A stretch of DNA of 64,000 bases from Ideonella aquatica (GCF_018069755.1 NZ_JAGQDE010000001.1:419111-483110), one strand, 5' to 3'. Positions 46,275 through 59,008 are shown, numbered from the stretch's first letter. The notes: a model not told the origin generated them from the sequence alone. Program-made: numbers and translations.

Positions 46275-47558
46275 ATGCACCGAGGAAATTTCATTGCGAA
46301 CGCACGCTGGCGAAACACGGCCGGCGCGATCTTGACGTTGGCGCTCAGCGCCGTCTCCGCAGGGGCATTGGCGCAGACCCCTGCGAAGCCTGAACGCCTG
46401 ACCTTGAGCCAGGCCTTTGAGGCCGCCTGGGCCAGGCAACCTGAAGTGGCTGCGCTGACGGCACGCCGCGAAGCGACCCGCGCGCAGCAGCAGGCTGCAG
46501 CGTCCTGGACCCCAGAACCTGTGGCAGTGGAACTGACCGGCAAGACCGACCGCCTGAACCGCAATCTGGGCACCCGCGAGTACGAGGCAGCCCTGGCCAT
46601 TCCGCTGTGGTTGCCGGGTGAGCGGGGGCGCAGCCAGGCCCTGGCCCAGGCCGAAGGCCGTGCCGTCGAAAGCCGGTCCTTGGCAGCCCAATTGCGCGTG
46701 GCCGCCAGCGTGCGGGATGCCTGGTGGAACTGGCAACGCGCTCGCGCCGAGGCTGCCACTGCGCAAGGCCAGCTCGACAGCGCGCAGCGGATTGCGGCCG
46801 ATGTGGGCAAGCGCCTCAAGGCCGGCGATCTGGCCCAGGCCGACCAGCACCAGGCTGACGGCGCGGTTGCCGCCGCACAGGCGGCGGTGGCGCAAGCGGA
46901 CGCTGCCGTGATCGTGGCCGAGCAGTCGCTGCGCACCTTGGTGGCGTCGCCCGCCGTGGACTTCAAGGCCAGCCCGGCCGATCCGGGTGCCGAGCCAGTG
47001 CCCGATGCGGCAGTGAATGATCTGGACGCACACGGTGAACTCTTGGCATTGAAGGACCGCGCTGCCGTGGCCGAAGGCACTGCCGCCTTGGCTGCCACGC
47101 AGTCACGCGCCAACCCCGAGCTGACGGTCGCTACCACGCGCGACCGTGGCGCCTCAGGCGAGGCTTGGCAACAGACCTTCACCGTGGGTGTGCGCATCCC
47201 CTTCGGGGCGGGCCCGCGCCACGACGCTCGCACCGCCGCGGCCAGGGCCGAGACGCTGGAACTGCAGGCGCAGCTGAACCTGGAACGGGCCCGCCTGGCC
47301 GGCGAGCGTGACGCGGCCAAGGCCCGCGCCGACGGGGCGAGGCTGCAATTGGCCGCTGCCGACCGCCGGGCGCAACTGGCTCGTGAGTCCCGCGGCTTCT
47401 TCGACAAGTCCTTCCGCATGGGCGAGACCGACTTACCCACGCGGCTGCGCATCGAGGCTGAGGCCGCCGAGGCCGACCGCCAAGCCGCACGCGCACGGAT
47501 CGAATTGGCCGCCTCCATCTCCGCCTGGCGCCAGGCGCTCGGGCTGCTGCCGCAATGA
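46275..47558 (+). CDS. czcC: CzcC-type outer-membrane channel
   Basis: The 427-residue protein has a signal peptide (LALSAVSAGALAQ) and the repeated helical pattern of TolC-family channels (LTLSQAFEAAWARQPEV at the start of the first repeat). I start at ATG 46275, which has TGGAG at the right distance. It is the outer-membrane part of the RND system encoded by the next genes. Confidence 0.88.
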   Translation: MHRGNFIANARWRNTAGAILTLALSAVSAGALAQTPAKPERLTLSQAFEAAWARQPEVAALTARREATRAQQQAAASWTPEPVAVELTGKTDRLNRNLGTREYEAALAIPLWLPGERGRSQALAQAEGRAVESRSLAAQLRVAASVRDAWWNWQRARAEAATAQGQLDSAQRIAADVGKRLKAGDLAQADQHQADGAVAAAQAAVAQADAAVIVAEQSLRTLVASPAVDFKASPADPGAEPVPDAAVNDLDAHGELLALKDRAAVAEGTAALAATQSRANPELTVATTRDRGASGEAWQQTFTVGVRIPFGAGPRHDARTAAARAETLELQAQLNLERARLAGERDAAKARADGARLQLAAADRRAQLARESRGFFDKSFRMGETDLPTRLRIEAEAAEADRQAARARIELAASISAWRQALGLLPQ

Positions 47559-47620
47559 GGGCCGTCGCGGCACCGGTACTGCCGAGCGAGCCATCGAACA
47601 ACGACTTTGGAAATTCCGCC

Positions 47621-48181
47621 ATGAAACACTCCTCCACATTGGCTGCGATCCCGCTCGCAGCCCTTCTCTTCTTGACGACGCCAGGGGCCATGGCCGGTGA
47701 CGGCCACGACCATGGTGCCGCTGCACCTGCGGCCACTGGGCCAGCCTTGCCCAGGTTCGCCGCGGTCTCGGACGTGTTCGAGCTGGTGGGCGTGCTCAAC
47801 GGCAAGCAAATCACGCTTTACCTCGACCGCACCGCCGACAACAGCCCGGTCACCGAAGCCCAGATCGAACTCGAGGTCGCTGGCAAGAAGTTCAAGGCCG
47901 CCAAGCAAGGCAGCGACGAGTTCGAAGTCGTGTTGCCTGAAGCCCCTAAGCCCGGTGCGCTGCCGATCACGGCCACGGTGACGGCCGGGGCCGACAGCGA
48001 CCTGCTGGCCGGCGAGCTCGACATCCATGAAGCGGCGCATGCCGACGAGGCTGAGCACAGCCATTCGTGGAAGGAGTACGCCGGTTGGGCGTTGGGGGGC
48101 ATTGCCGCGCTGGCGGTGTTGTTGACGGTGGGCCGGCGCGTGATGCGCTCGCGCCAAGTTCGCATGGGGGGTGCAGCATGA
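47621..48181 (+). CDS. Membrane-anchored periplasmic accessory protein of the czc system
   Basis: The 186-residue protein has a signal peptide, a His motif (GDGHDHG), a beta-rich periplasmic domain (about 45-140) and one membrane span near the C-terminus (YAGWALGGIAALAVLLTVG) with a short basic tail. The domain resembles the N-terminal part found in some CzcB proteins, here on a separate chain. His residues before the span (HEAAHADEAEHSHS) suggest metal binding. Its stop overlaps the czcB start (ATGA). Confidence 0.65.
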   Translation: MKHSSTLAAIPLAALLFLTTPGAMAGDGHDHGAAAPAATGPALPRFAAVSDVFELVGVLNGKQITLYLDRTADNSPVTEAQIELEVAGKKFKAAKQGSDEFEVVLPEAPKPGALPITATVTAGADSDLLAGELDIHEAAHADEAEHSHSWKEYAGWALGGIAALAVLLTVGRRVMRSRQVRMGGAA

Positions 48182-49308
48182 AGCGCGCTTTGAATCTGAA
48201 GCAGCTGCGGCTGGGCGTCCTGGCCAGCGTTGTGATGGTGCTGTGCGCCACGCCGTTGGCCCAGGCTGGCGAAGGCCATGACCATGGTGGCGGTGGCGCC
48301 GCGCCCAGTGCCAACGGGCCGCAACGCCTGCCTGACGGCAGTGTGTTCCTGCCCAAGCCCGCGCAGCGCCAGCTGGGCGTGCGCACGCTGACCACGGCCG
48401 AAGCTGAGTTGCCACGCTCGGTGGAACTCGCCGGCAAGGTGCTGATGGACCCGAACGCCGGTGGCAAGGTGCAGCCGTTGAACGCAGGCCGCATCGAGCC
48501 CGGCCCGCGCGGCCTGCCCAATCCGGGCCAGGCGGTGCGCAAGGGCGAGGTGCTCGCGTACGTCGTGCCTTCGACGGCACCCATCGAGCGCTCCAACCAG
48601 TCGTCGCAATTGGCCGAACTGCGGGCCGCCAAGTCGCTGGCCGACAAGCGCGTGGCGCGCCTGAAGGAACTGGCGGACACGGTGCCGCGCAAGGACATCG
48701 AGGCCGCCGAGAGTGAATCCGCCAGCCTGACCGAGCGCATCGCCGCCATCGGTGGCGGCCTGGCCACCCGTGAAGCCCTGGTGGCGCCTGTGTCGGGCGT
48801 CATCGCCTCTGCGCATGCGGTGGCGGGCCAGGTGGTCGATGCGCGAGAGCTGGTCTTCGAGATCGTCGACCCGAGTCGCTTGCGCATCGAGGCCCTGGCC
48901 TTTGATCCGGCGCTGGCGGCCAACGTCGGCAGCGCCACATTGGCCATTGGCGACAAGCGCGTGCCGCTGGACTTCACGGGCGCAGCGCGCAGCCTTCGCG
49001 AGCAAGCACTTCCGTTGGGTTTCCGCGCCCAAGGTGCAGCCCTCGACAGCCTGGCCGTGGGCCAGCCGGTGCGCGTGTTCGTGCAGACCAAGGACAAGGT
49101 CAAGGGCCTGGCCGTCCCGGTTGCCTCGTTGATGAAGAACCCGGCGAACCAGACCATCGTCTGGGTCAAGTCAGGGCCTGAACGCTTCGAGCCCCGCACC
49201 GTGACGACGGAGTCTTTGGACGGCGTCAGCGTGTCAGTGACCGCCGGCCTGAAGGCCGGTGACCGCGTGGCCACGCAAGGCGCCACCTTGATCAACCAGG
49301 TGCGCTGA
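48178..49308 (+). CDS. czcB: CzcB-type periplasmic adaptor
   Basis: The 376-residue adaptor has a signal peptide followed by GEGHDHGGGG and the usual order of RND adaptors: beta-barrel/lipoyl halves around a helical hairpin (about 140-185, AELRAAKSLADKRVARLKEL) and a C-terminal membrane-proximal domain. It joins pump and channel. Start ATG overlaps the accessory gene; czcA begins one base after its stop. Confidence 0.9.
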   Translation: MKRALNLKQLRLGVLASVVMVLCATPLAQAGEGHDHGGGGAAPSANGPQRLPDGSVFLPKPAQRQLGVRTLTTAEAELPRSVELAGKVLMDPNAGGKVQPLNAGRIEPGPRGLPNPGQAVRKGEVLAYVVPSTAPIERSNQSSQLAELRAAKSLADKRVARLKELADTVPRKDIEAAESESASLTERIAAIGGGLATREALVAPVSGVIASAHAVAGQVVDARELVFEIVDPSRLRIEALAFDPALAANVGSATLAIGDKRVPLDFTGAARSLREQALPLGFRAQGAALDSLAVGQPVRVFVQTKDKVKGLAVPVASLMKNPANQTIVWVKSGPERFEPRTVTTESLDGVSVSVTAGLKAGDRVATQGATLINQVR

Positions 49309-49309
49309 C

Positions 49310-52429
<3,120 letters not shown>

Positions 52430-52495
52430 TCCCTCTGGTGGCGAGTTCGCCCGCCACCCCGTTTCTCCCCAACGTACTCTCTCGAAAGGACTCCC

Positions 52496-52876
52496 ATGAA
52501 CAAGCAAGCCCTCCTCGCCGCCCTGGCACTGAGCCTGGCCGGCTCAGCATTTGCCGCTGGTGACCACAGCCACGAACACAAGCCCATGCACGGCGGCGTG
52601 GTCGTCGAGGTCAAGGACATGGACTATGAGCTGGTGGCCAAGCCCGCCGCCATCCAGCTGCACCTGCGCGACCACGGCAAGCCTGCCGATGTGGCCAAGG
52701 CCAGCGCCAAGCTGACCTTGCTGAACGGCACCGAGAAGCAAGAGGTCGAGCTGAAGCCGGCGGGTGACAAGCTGGAAGCCACCGGCAGCTTCAAGGTCGG
52801 GCCCGGAACCAAGGCCGTCGCCGTCGTCACCATCGGCGGCAAGCCCGCCGGCACGGTGCGCTTCGCGCTGAAGTAA
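52496..52876 (+). CDS. Small secreted protein of the czc operon
   Basis: The 126-residue product has a clear signal peptide (LALSLAGSAFAAGD), a His-rich start (HSHEHKPMHGG) and a beta-rich body without Cys. The HGG pattern and size suggest a periplasmic metal-binding protein. CTCGAAAGGACTCCC precedes the ATG. I recognise no named family; homologues are likely beside other czc operons. Confidence 0.65.
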   Translation: MNKQALLAALALSLAGSAFAAGDHSHEHKPMHGGVVVEVKDMDYELVAKPAAIQLHLRDHGKPADVAKASAKLTLLNGTEKQEVELKPAGDKLEATGSFKVGPGTKAVAVVTIGGKPAGTVRFALK

Positions 52877-52887
52877 CGGGAGATGCC

Positions 52888-53442
52888 ATGAACCAACCCC
52901 GTCTTGTCCATCGCAGAAGCTTGCTCACCGGCCTGTTGGCAGTCGGGTTGGTTCCTTTGGCAGGCTGCATGAGCAAGCCCGTGCGCCCCGCAAACGCAGA
53001 TGGCACCTACTGCTATGCCGTCGGCAGGTCGCTCAGCCGCAAGCTCACCTGCACGACCGCGCCGATCCCGTCGCAGCAGGTCGAGGCAGAGGCCAAGCGG
53101 TTTGAAGCCACACCGGGCTTGCTCACCGTCTACGTCGTGCGCAAGCGCTGGGGGGATGCCAGGAATGTGGTGCGGCTGACAGTGGACCGTGACCCGGCCG
53201 TCGCCACGGTGCCCGAGTCGTTCGTGCGGCTGCGCCTCAAGCCCGGCGCACACCAGATGGTGGCGGAGTGGGACGAAGGTCGCGCGGCCCTGGACATCAC
53301 CGGCAAGGCAGGCGAGGTGGTGTTCGTTGAACTGATCGGCTCGGTCTGGTCGTGGGGTAGCAGCTACCGGCTGGAGAGCGGCAACCCCGCGGAATCGCGT
53401 GCGCGCGCTTTGGGGTTGCGGCTGGTGGCCGATATCGGCTGA
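52888..53442 (+). CDS. Lipoprotein, DUF2846-like
   Basis: The 184-residue protein has a lipobox (LAGCMS) after a twin-Arg-containing signal, then a beta-rich domain with LLTVYVVRKRWGDARN and FVRLRLKPGAHQMVAEW, similar to the DUF2846 pattern (short carbohydrate- or ligand-binding-like sandwich). It lies 11 bp after the previous gene. Role in metal resistance unknown. Confidence 0.65.
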   Translation: MNQPRLVHRRSLLTGLLAVGLVPLAGCMSKPVRPANADGTYCYAVGRSLSRKLTCTTAPIPSQQVEAEAKRFEATPGLLTVYVVRKRWGDARNVVRLTVDRDPAVATVPESFVRLRLKPGAHQMVAEWDEGRAALDITGKAGEVVFVELIGSVWSWGSSYRLESGNPAESRARALGLRLVADIG

Positions 53443-53460
53443 TTTGACAATCTGCCTGCG

Positions 53461-53712
53461 ATGCGAAAGCAGATTCCGGATGCGGACATCGCGCAGCTCA
53501 TGCTGTGGATCTGGATTGTCGTCGTGCTCGTGGCCATTGCGCTCTTCGCGCTGTGGCGGCGATGGCGGAAGGCGCATCCTCCACCCACGATCCCGCCCAA
53601 GCTTGCCTACAGTCAAACGCTGGGCAAGCGATTGGCCACCGGCCGTCGAGGCGTCGGCAAAACCAAAAGCAAACGCGGGCCACCAGTGTCTGGTGGCCCG
53701 CGCGGCGGGTGA
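53461..53712 (+). CDS. Small single-span membrane protein
   Basis: The 83-residue product has one hydrophobic span (LMLWIWIVVVLVAIALFALW) followed by a basic, Gly/Pro-rich tail. The end of the frame is formed by a strong hairpin belonging to the opposite-strand terminator, so the last residues may not be conserved. It lies 18 bp after the lipoprotein gene. Family unknown. Confidence 0.5.
   Translation: MRKQIPDADIAQLMLWIWIVVVLVAIALFALWRRWRKAHPPPTIPPKLAYSQTLGKRLATGRRGVGKTKSKRGPPVSGGPRGG
53674..53702 (-). terminator. Strong terminator of the DUF4148 gene
   Basis: CGCGGGCCACCAG pairs perfectly with CTGGTGGCCCGCG around a 3-base loop. On the minus strand it is followed by TTTGCTTTTGGTTTT, fitting a Rho-independent terminator 25 bp beyond the DUF4148 stop. 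It may also end the czc transcript. Confidence 0.8.
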
Positions 53713-53726
53713 AGACAGACGGTGTA

Positions 53727-54062
53727 TCAGCCGCCGGTCTGAAGCGCCAGGCGAGCACGGCGCTCTTCGGCGGGCTCATTGAGCATCTCGTCGATCACCT
53801 GCTGGCGGGTCTTCGCGGGGCCGATGGCCTTTTGCGGCAGCGGTGCGTTGCGCTGAATCAGCGCCAGGGTGCCGTCCTTGCGCGCAGCCTCGATCTCGGC
53901 CAGCACCTCAGCGCGCGTTTTCGTGCTCTTCCAGTGGTCGGGATGCTCGGTGTAGCCCCTCTCATTCGAGGCTGGGTGGTACAGCGAATTGGCCTGCGCA
54001 ACCATGGGCAGACCCATGGCCAGAGCAACAACGGAGAGAGCGGCGTGTTTGCGGATGTTCAT
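53727..54062 (-). CDS. DUF4148-family secreted protein
   Basis: The 111-residue product has a signal peptide (LSVVALAMGLPMVAQA) and the DUF4148 signature TRAEVLAEIEAARKDG with a second helix TRQQVIDEMLNEP. The family is largely restricted to Burkholderiales; function unknown. AAAGGAATCAGGA precedes the ATG at 54062. It is divergent from the two-component genes, with which it may share a control region. Confidence 0.85.
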   Translation of the reverse strand: MNIRKHAALSVVALAMGLPMVAQANSLYHPASNERGYTEHPDHWKSTKTRAEVLAEIEAARKDGTLALIQRNAPLPQKAIGPAKTRQQVIDEMLNEPAEERRARLALQTGG

Positions 54063-54216
54063 GGTCCTGATTCCTTTGTGAAGTGGCCGTCGACCTTGTG
54101 TCGCGGCATGCCTGAGGGCATGGACATGACTGTAGAAATTCGCCCCCAACAGAGATGGGACCAACACATGACAGAACGGCCATGTTCAGGCCGCTCCAGT
54201 TGAAGGCGTGAGGAAC
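54063..54216. promoter_or_regulatory. Divergent control region (DUF4148 / response regulator)
   Basis: A 154-bp gap between divergent genes must carry both promoters. The part CATGACTGTAGAAATTC is AT-richer than the surroundings, but I found no clear direct repeat for response-regulator binding. Confidence 0.35.
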
Positions 54217-54903
54217 ATGAAACTCCTGGTGGTCGAAGACGAGATCAAGCTGGCCGAGTACCTGCGCAAGGGGCTGGGCGAAGAGGGCTATGTCGTGGAG
54301 CTGGCGCACAACGGCGTCGATGGCCTGCATCTGGCGATGCAAGGCAGCCACGACCTGATCGTGCTGGACAGCATGCTGCCCGGCATCGACGGTCTGGGCG
54401 TGCTGGCGGCCTTGCGGCAGAGCAAGCAGACCCCCGTGCTGATGCTCACCGCTCGCCAGCGTGTGGAAGACCGCGTCAAGGGCTTGCAAGCCGGGGCCGA
54501 CGACTACCTGCTCAAGCCGTTTGCGTTCTCCGAACTCGTGGCGCGGATACAGGTGCTGCTGCGCCGAGCGCGCCCAACGCGCGAACCTGAGGGGGCAACA
54601 GTCCTTGGCCTGGCCGACCTGGAGCTGGACCTTGTTCGGCGCAAGGCCACCCGGGCTGGCAGAAGGCTCGATCTCACGGCCAAGGAGTTCGTGCTGTTGA
54701 CGCTGCTGCTGCGCCGCCAGGGGGAGGTGCTGTCCCGCACCGAGATTGCCGAGCAGGTGTGGGACATCAATTTCGACAGCGCCACCAACGTCATCGACGT
54801 GGCGGTGCGCAGATTGCGCGGCAAGCTCGATGCGCCCTTCGAGCGCCCCTTGCTGCACACGGCGCGTGGCATGGGCTACGTTCTGGAGGCGCGCGACGAA
54901 TGA
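54217..54903 (+). CDS. czcR: OmpR-family metal response regulator (CzcR/CopR-like)
   Basis: The 228-residue regulator has a receiver domain with acidic pocket VVEDE (about 5-9), phosphoacceptor Asp in [13 protein letters not shown] (near residue 51), and Lys in YLLKPF, followed by a winged-helix domain ([33 protein letters not shown]). It starts at ATG 54217 (an in-frame GTG is 9 bases upstream). Stop overlaps the kinase start. Position after the czc genes suggests it controls them; assignment to Czc rather than Cop rests on this context. Confidence 0.9.
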   Translation: MKLLVVEDEIKLAEYLRKGLGEEGYVVELAHNGVDGLHLAMQGSHDLIVLDSMLPGIDGLGVLAALRQSKQTPVLMLTARQRVEDRVKGLQAGADDYLLKPFAFSELVARIQVLLRRARPTREPEGATVLGLADLELDLVRRKATRAGRRLDLTAKEFVLLTLLLRRQGEVLSRTEIAEQVWDINFDSATNVIDVAVRRLRGKLDAPFERPLLHTARGMGYVLEARDE

Positions 54904-56264
54904 GCAGAAGCCGTGTCGGCTCGCTAGGTCGACGGTTGTCGATCTGGCTGGCACTGCAGAGCTTGACGGGCCTCTCAGTGGTTTGCGTGGCGGTCTACGC
55001 TGTCACGCACATGAACTTCGAGGCCAGGCAATCTGAGTCTCTCGCGCAGAAACAGGCTCAGGTGCGGCACCTGCTGACCGAGCCAGCTTCGCGTGATGAC
55101 CCGGCCGTGTTGACCCACAAGCTGGATGATTTTTTCATCGGTCACCAGGAACTGAGCCTTTTGCTGCAGAGGCCGGATGGCAGCGTTTACTACCAGCGCA
55201 CCGGCGGGGTCGCATCGAGCAATTTGCGCCAAGCCCATTTTGAAGTGGCTGCGCTGGCCACCGCGCCGCTGCCACTGACTGCCATCCTGACGCTGGACAC
55301 CGACGAAGACCATCAATTGCTGCGCCGGTTGGCATTCACGTTGTTGGCGGCCGCGCTGGCCGGGGCCGCCTTGGGTTCGGCCGGTGGCTTTGTTTTGGTA
55401 CGCCTGGGCTTGCGCCCGGTGCGTGAGCTGGTGGAGCAGACACGCAGGCTGGCGGCCGACACCTTGCATCGGCGCCTGGATGGTTCCGGCCAGGCCGAGG
55501 AGCTCGAACCGCTGATTGCGCAGTTCAACGACCTGCTGGGTCGGCTGTCGCTGGCCTATGAGCAGCTGGAGGGCTTCAATGCCGATGTCGCCCATGAACT
55601 GTGCACCCCGCTCGCCACCTTGATCGGCAGCACGGAGCTGGCCTTGCGCAAGGCCCGTGGTGCCGATGAGCTGCGTGAGGTGCTCGGCTCGAACCTGGAG
55701 GAATTGCAGCGCCTCGCGGGCATCGTGCAGGACATGCTGTTCTTGTCCCAGTCTGATCGGGGCAGCTCGGCCCGCCGTGTGGCCACGGCCAGCCTGGCTG
55801 CGTTGGCGCAGCGGGTGGCGGAATACCACGATGCCGCGTTGGACGAGGCCGGTCTCCAGGTCGAGGTGGTCGGTGACGCCGCCGGAGAGTTCGACCTGCC
55901 GCTGCTGCAACGCGCCCTGTCCAACCTGGTGGCCAATGCCACGCGCTACGCCGACCGTGGGACGAGCATCCGCATCGACATTTCCGAGGCAGCCCCTGGG
56001 GCGCTGCGGGTGGTGGTGGTCAACCAAGGTACCACCATCGAACCCGGGCACCTGCCGCGGCTCTTCGACCGCTTCTTCCGTGGTGACCGGGCCCGCAGCG
56101 GCGCCCATCAGAACCATGGGCTGGGCCTGGCCATCGTCGCCGCGATCGCACGCATGCACGGCGGGCAGCCGTTTGCGAGGTCAGCAGATGGCGTCACATC
56201 GATCGGCTTGACCTTGCTGCGCGCGCCAGGCGCGGGCAGTCCGTCACCGAATTCGGGGGCCTGA
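54900..56264 (+). CDS. czcS: Metal sensor histidine kinase (CzcS/CusS-like)
   Basis: The 454-residue kinase has two spans (about 10-35 and 140-165) around a periplasmic sensor of about 110 residues, a HAMP domain, an H-box [13 protein letters not shown] (His near residue 232) and an ATPase domain with [10 protein letters not shown] and [16 protein letters not shown]. The H-box normally reads HELRTPL; here Arg is Cys, a change of one base (TGC at 55602-55604). It probably senses periplasmic metal and phosphorylates the upstream regulator. ATG overlaps its stop. Confidence 0.9.
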   Translation: MSRSRVGSLGRRLSIWLALQSLTGLSVVCVAVYAVTHMNFEARQSESLAQKQAQVRHLLTEPASRDDPAVLTHKLDDFFIGHQELSLLLQRPDGSVYYQRTGGVASSNLRQAHFEVAALATAPLPLTAILTLDTDEDHQLLRRLAFTLLAAALAGAALGSAGGFVLVRLGLRPVRELVEQTRRLAADTLHRRLDGSGQAEELEPLIAQFNDLLGRLSLAYEQLEGFNADVAHELCTPLATLIGSTELALRKARGADELREVLGSNLEELQRLAGIVQDMLFLSQSDRGSSARRVATASLAALAQRVAEYHDAALDEAGLQVEVVGDAAGEFDLPLLQRALSNLVANATRYADRGTSIRIDISEAAPGALRVVVVNQGTTIEPGHLPRLFDRFFRGDRARSGAHQNHGLGLAIVAAIARMHGGQPFARSADGVTSIGLTLLRAPGAGSPSPNSGA

Positions 56265-56294
56265 CTGTCCTGAGGTGCCGGCCGCAGGGCCAGC

Positions 56295-56314
56295 CAAGCC
56301 CTTGTCAGGGCTTG
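56295..56314. terminator. Hairpin between convergent operons
   Basis: CAAGCCCT-TGTC-AGGGCTTG is a perfect 8-bp stem-loop located between the czcS end and the DUF3703 end, overlapping the last codons of the latter. No T-run is present. Confidence 0.45.
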
Positions 56315-56661
56315 TCGTCGTGCAGCAGATGCGCCATGTCAGGCGGCAAGGCCATCGGTTCGAACGGGCTGACGTCGGATGTGCCGATGTTGCCCAACGG
56401 CAGGCGGCCGCTCAGGTGCCCGATGGGTGTGAGCACCAGGCGCAGAAGTTGCCCACGGAGTTCGCGGCCGTCACGCAGTGCCCAGGCGGCACGCAGCATC
56501 AGCAGGTGCACGCGCAGGTGGAGGCCGATGTCCCGCTGACCGAGCACATGGGCGCGCTGCAGCAAAGGCATCGCGGCCATCGGCTGCGCTGCAGCGAGGT
56601 GATGCCTGGCTTCGGCCATGGCGGCAGCGAAGGCCATTGCGCGTTGAGAGCCGGGCGTCAT
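56305..56661 (-). CDS. DUF3703 family protein
   Basis: The 118-residue soluble protein is helical with LLQRAHVLGQRDIGLHLRVH and GRLPLGNIGTSDVSPFEPM, the signature of DUF3703, a family seen next to CadA/ZntA-type ATPases. It starts with an ATGA overlap to the ATPase gene, so the two are coupled. Function unknown. Confidence 0.85.
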   Translation of the reverse strand: MTPGSQRAMAFAAAMAEARHHLAAAQPMAAMPLLQRAHVLGQRDIGLHLRVHLLMLRAAWALRDGRELRGQLLRLVLTPIGHLSGRLPLGNIGTSDVSPFEPMALPPDMAHLLHDDKP

Positions 56662-58931
56662 CGGCCTTGCACCCTGGCTTGCAGCAAACGCAGCCCGTTG
56701 ACCACCACCAGCAGGCTGGCGCCCATGTCGGCGAACACGGCCATCCACATCGAGGCATTGCCGAACACCGCCAGCACCAGGAACACCGCCTTGATGCCCA
56801 GTGCCAGCGCGATGTTCTGCCACAGGATGGCGTGTGTGGCCTTCGACAGGCGCACCGTCTCGGCAATGCGCCGCAGGTCGTCGTTCATCACCACCACGTC
56901 GGCGGCTTCCATCGCGGTGTCGGTGCCGGCCGCACCCATGGCCACGCCGATGTCCGACTGGGCCAGCGCAGGCGCGTCGTTGATGCCGTCGCCGGTCATG
57001 GCCGTCATGCCGTGCTGCGCCTGCAGGGTCTTGATGGCGTCCAACTTGTCCTGCGGCAGCAGGTTGCCCCGGACTTCGGTGATGCCAGCCTCCTGGGCAA
57101 TGGCCGTGGCCGTGGCCTGGTTGTCGCCGGTCAGCATCACCGGTGTGATGCCCAATGCCTTCAACTCGGCCACTGCTTCCCGCGAAGATGCCTTGATGGT
57201 GTCAGCCACCGCAAACAGGGCTACCGGGCCGGTGTCGCAGGCCAGCAGGCTGACGGTGCGGCCGGCTTCTTCATGCGTGCGCAGCGTCGCTTCCAGCGCC
57301 GGCGAGCACTGGCCGCGTTCCTCGATCAGGCGGTGGTTGCCAAGCACCCAGGTCTTTCCGGCGATCTCGGCCTGCACGCCGCGCCCGGCAATGGCCTTGA
57401 AGCTCTGGGCCTGAACGCTGTTGGGCTGTAGCCCGGCTGCGATCGCGCGCGACACCGGGTGGTCGGAGTGGCCGGCCAGCACCGCGGCCATGTGTTCTGC
57501 GGTGTCAGAGTCAACGCCCGCAGCTCCGGCGGTGTCGAGCACTTGCCATGCCACCAGCTTGGGCTTGCCCTCGGTGACCGTGCCGGTCTTGTCCAGCGCG
57601 ATGGCCTTGAGCTTGCGCGCACCCTCCAGGTACACCCCGCCCTTGATCAGGATGCCTCGCCGGGCCGCGGCCGCCAGGCCGCTGACGATGGTCACCGGCG
57701 TGGAAATCACCAGCGCGCAGGGGCAGGCGATGACCAGCAGCACCAGGGCTTTGTAGACCCCCTGCATCCAGGTCCAGTCCAGCAGCCAGGGGCCGAGCAG
57801 GGCGACGGCCAGCGCGATGACGAAGACCGCCGGCGTGTAGACCGCCGCGAAGCGGTCCACAAAGCCCTGCGTGGGCGCGCGTGTTCCTTGGGCCTCTTCG
57901 ACTGCGTGGATGATGCGTGCCAGGGTCGAGTTCGAGGCCAGCGCCGTGACGCGGAACTCGAAGCTGCCGGTGTCGTTGATGGTGCCGGCAAACACCGGGT
58001 CGCCCACGGCCTTGTCCACCGGGATGCTCTCGCCGGTGACCGGGGCCTGGTTGATGCTGGTGCTGCCTGCCGTCAGGACGCCGTCCATGGGCACCCGTTC
58101 ACCCGGCCGCACGCGCAGCACCGCGTCCAGCGCCACGCTGGCGACGGGCACGGTCAACCAGCTGCCATCGGCCTGGCGCACGGCCGCTTCTTCCGGTGCC
58201 ATCGCCAGCAGGCCCTTGATGGCATTGCGGGCGCGGTCGACCGCACGCGCTTCGATGGCTTCGGCGATGGCATACAAGGCCATCACCATCGCCGCCTCTG
58301 GCCATTGGCCGATGGCGAAGGCGCCGGTGACGGCCACGGTCATCAGGGCGTTGATGTTCAGGCGCCCGTGCCGCAGCGCAATCAAACCCTTCTTGTAGAC
58401 GTCGAAGCCCGCCAGCCAGATGGCGGCGGCGGCCATCGCCAGGCCGGCGCCTTTCCAGAGCAGCGTGTCTGGCGCGAAGTAGCCCACCAGCTCGGCAACG
58501 ATGGCCAGAGCCAAGGCCATGCCCAGTGGCCCGTAGCTGGCCTGCTGGACGCCATGGTCGTGTCCGTCATCCGCGTCAGCGTGTCCGGGCGTTGCACCCG
58601 GCTGGGGCGCTGCCAGCGGCTGTGGATCGAAGCCGGCCTTGCGCATGGCAGCCACGGCCAGCTCCACGGCTGGCCCAGGGGCATCCAGCGCCAGGCTGCG
58701 TTGCCCGAGCTGGAAGGTCAGCGCCCGGATCCCGGCAATGCCTTCCACCGCTCGGCGGATCTCGGACTCTTCGGACGCGCAGTCCATCGTCGGCACCCGA
58801 AATCGCACCCAGTTGGCACCCGGAGGTGTCGCGGGCGCTGCTGGCGTCGTCGTACCGCAGCCGCAGCAAGATGCCTGGTTCTCTGATGTTGACGGTGTCG
58901 CTGCAGCAGCTTCTGGTCGATCCACGATCAT
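56658..58931 (-). CDS. cadA: Cd(II)/Zn(II)/Pb(II)-exporting P-type ATPase
   Basis: The 757-residue pump has a Cys-rich start (SCCGCG), an N-terminal HMA-type domain with the MDCASEE motif typical of Zn/Cd/Pb pumps, a His/Asp segment (HADADDGHDHG), the membrane motif CPCALVIS near residue 402, DKTGTVTEGKP near 447 and [11 protein letters not shown]. It exports divalent soft metals from the cytoplasm. It is divergent from cadR and read from the 19-bp-spacer promoter at 58953-58983. Confidence 0.93.
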   Translation of the reverse strand: MIVDRPEAAAATPSTSENQASCCGCGTTTPAAPATPPGANWVRFRVPTMDCASEESEIRRAVEGIAGIRALTFQLGQRSLALDAPGPAVELAVAAMRKAGFDPQPLAAPQPGATPGHADADDGHDHGVQQASYGPLGMALALAIVAELVGYFAPDTLLWKGAGLAMAAAAIWLAGFDVYKKGLIALRHGRLNINALMTVAVTGAFAIGQWPEAAMVMALYAIAEAIEARAVDRARNAIKGLLAMAPEEAAVRQADGSWLTVPVASVALDAVLRVRPGERVPMDGVLTAGSTSINQAPVTGESIPVDKAVGDPVFAGTINDTGSFEFRVTALASNSTLARIIHAVEEAQGTRAPTQGFVDRFAAVYTPAVFVIALAVALLGPWLLDWTWMQGVYKALVLLVIACPCALVISTPVTIVSGLAAAARRGILIKGGVYLEGARKLKAIALDKTGTVTEGKPKLVAWQVLDTAGAAGVDSDTAEHMAAVLAGHSDHPVSRAIAAGLQPNSVQAQSFKAIAGRGVQAEIAGKTWVLGNHRLIEERGQCSPALEATLRTHEEAGRTVSLLACDTGPVALFAVADTIKASSREAVAELKALGITPVMLTGDNQATATAIAQEAGITEVRGNLLPQDKLDAIKTLQAQHGMTAMTGDGINDAPALAQSDIGVAMGAAGTDTAMEAADVVVMNDDLRRIAETVRLSKATHAILWQNIALALGIKAVFLVLAVFGNASMWMAVFADMGASLLVVVNGLRLLQARVQGR

Positions 58932-58952
58932 GTCCTGTTGTTGGATGTCGCC

Positions 58953-58983
58953 ATTGAAAACCCTGAAGTCGGTGTAAGGTCAA
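58953..58983 (-). promoter_or_regulatory. CadR-type promoter of cadA
   Basis: On the minus strand TTGACC (58983-58978) and TTCAAT (58958-58953) are 19 bp apart, with the dyad ACCTTAC...CTTCAGGGT in the spacer, the layout activated by CadR/PbrR/ZntR regulators. Confidence 0.75.
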
Positions 58984-59008
58984 GCCTTCATCGGCAAGAG
59001 GGGACTCC

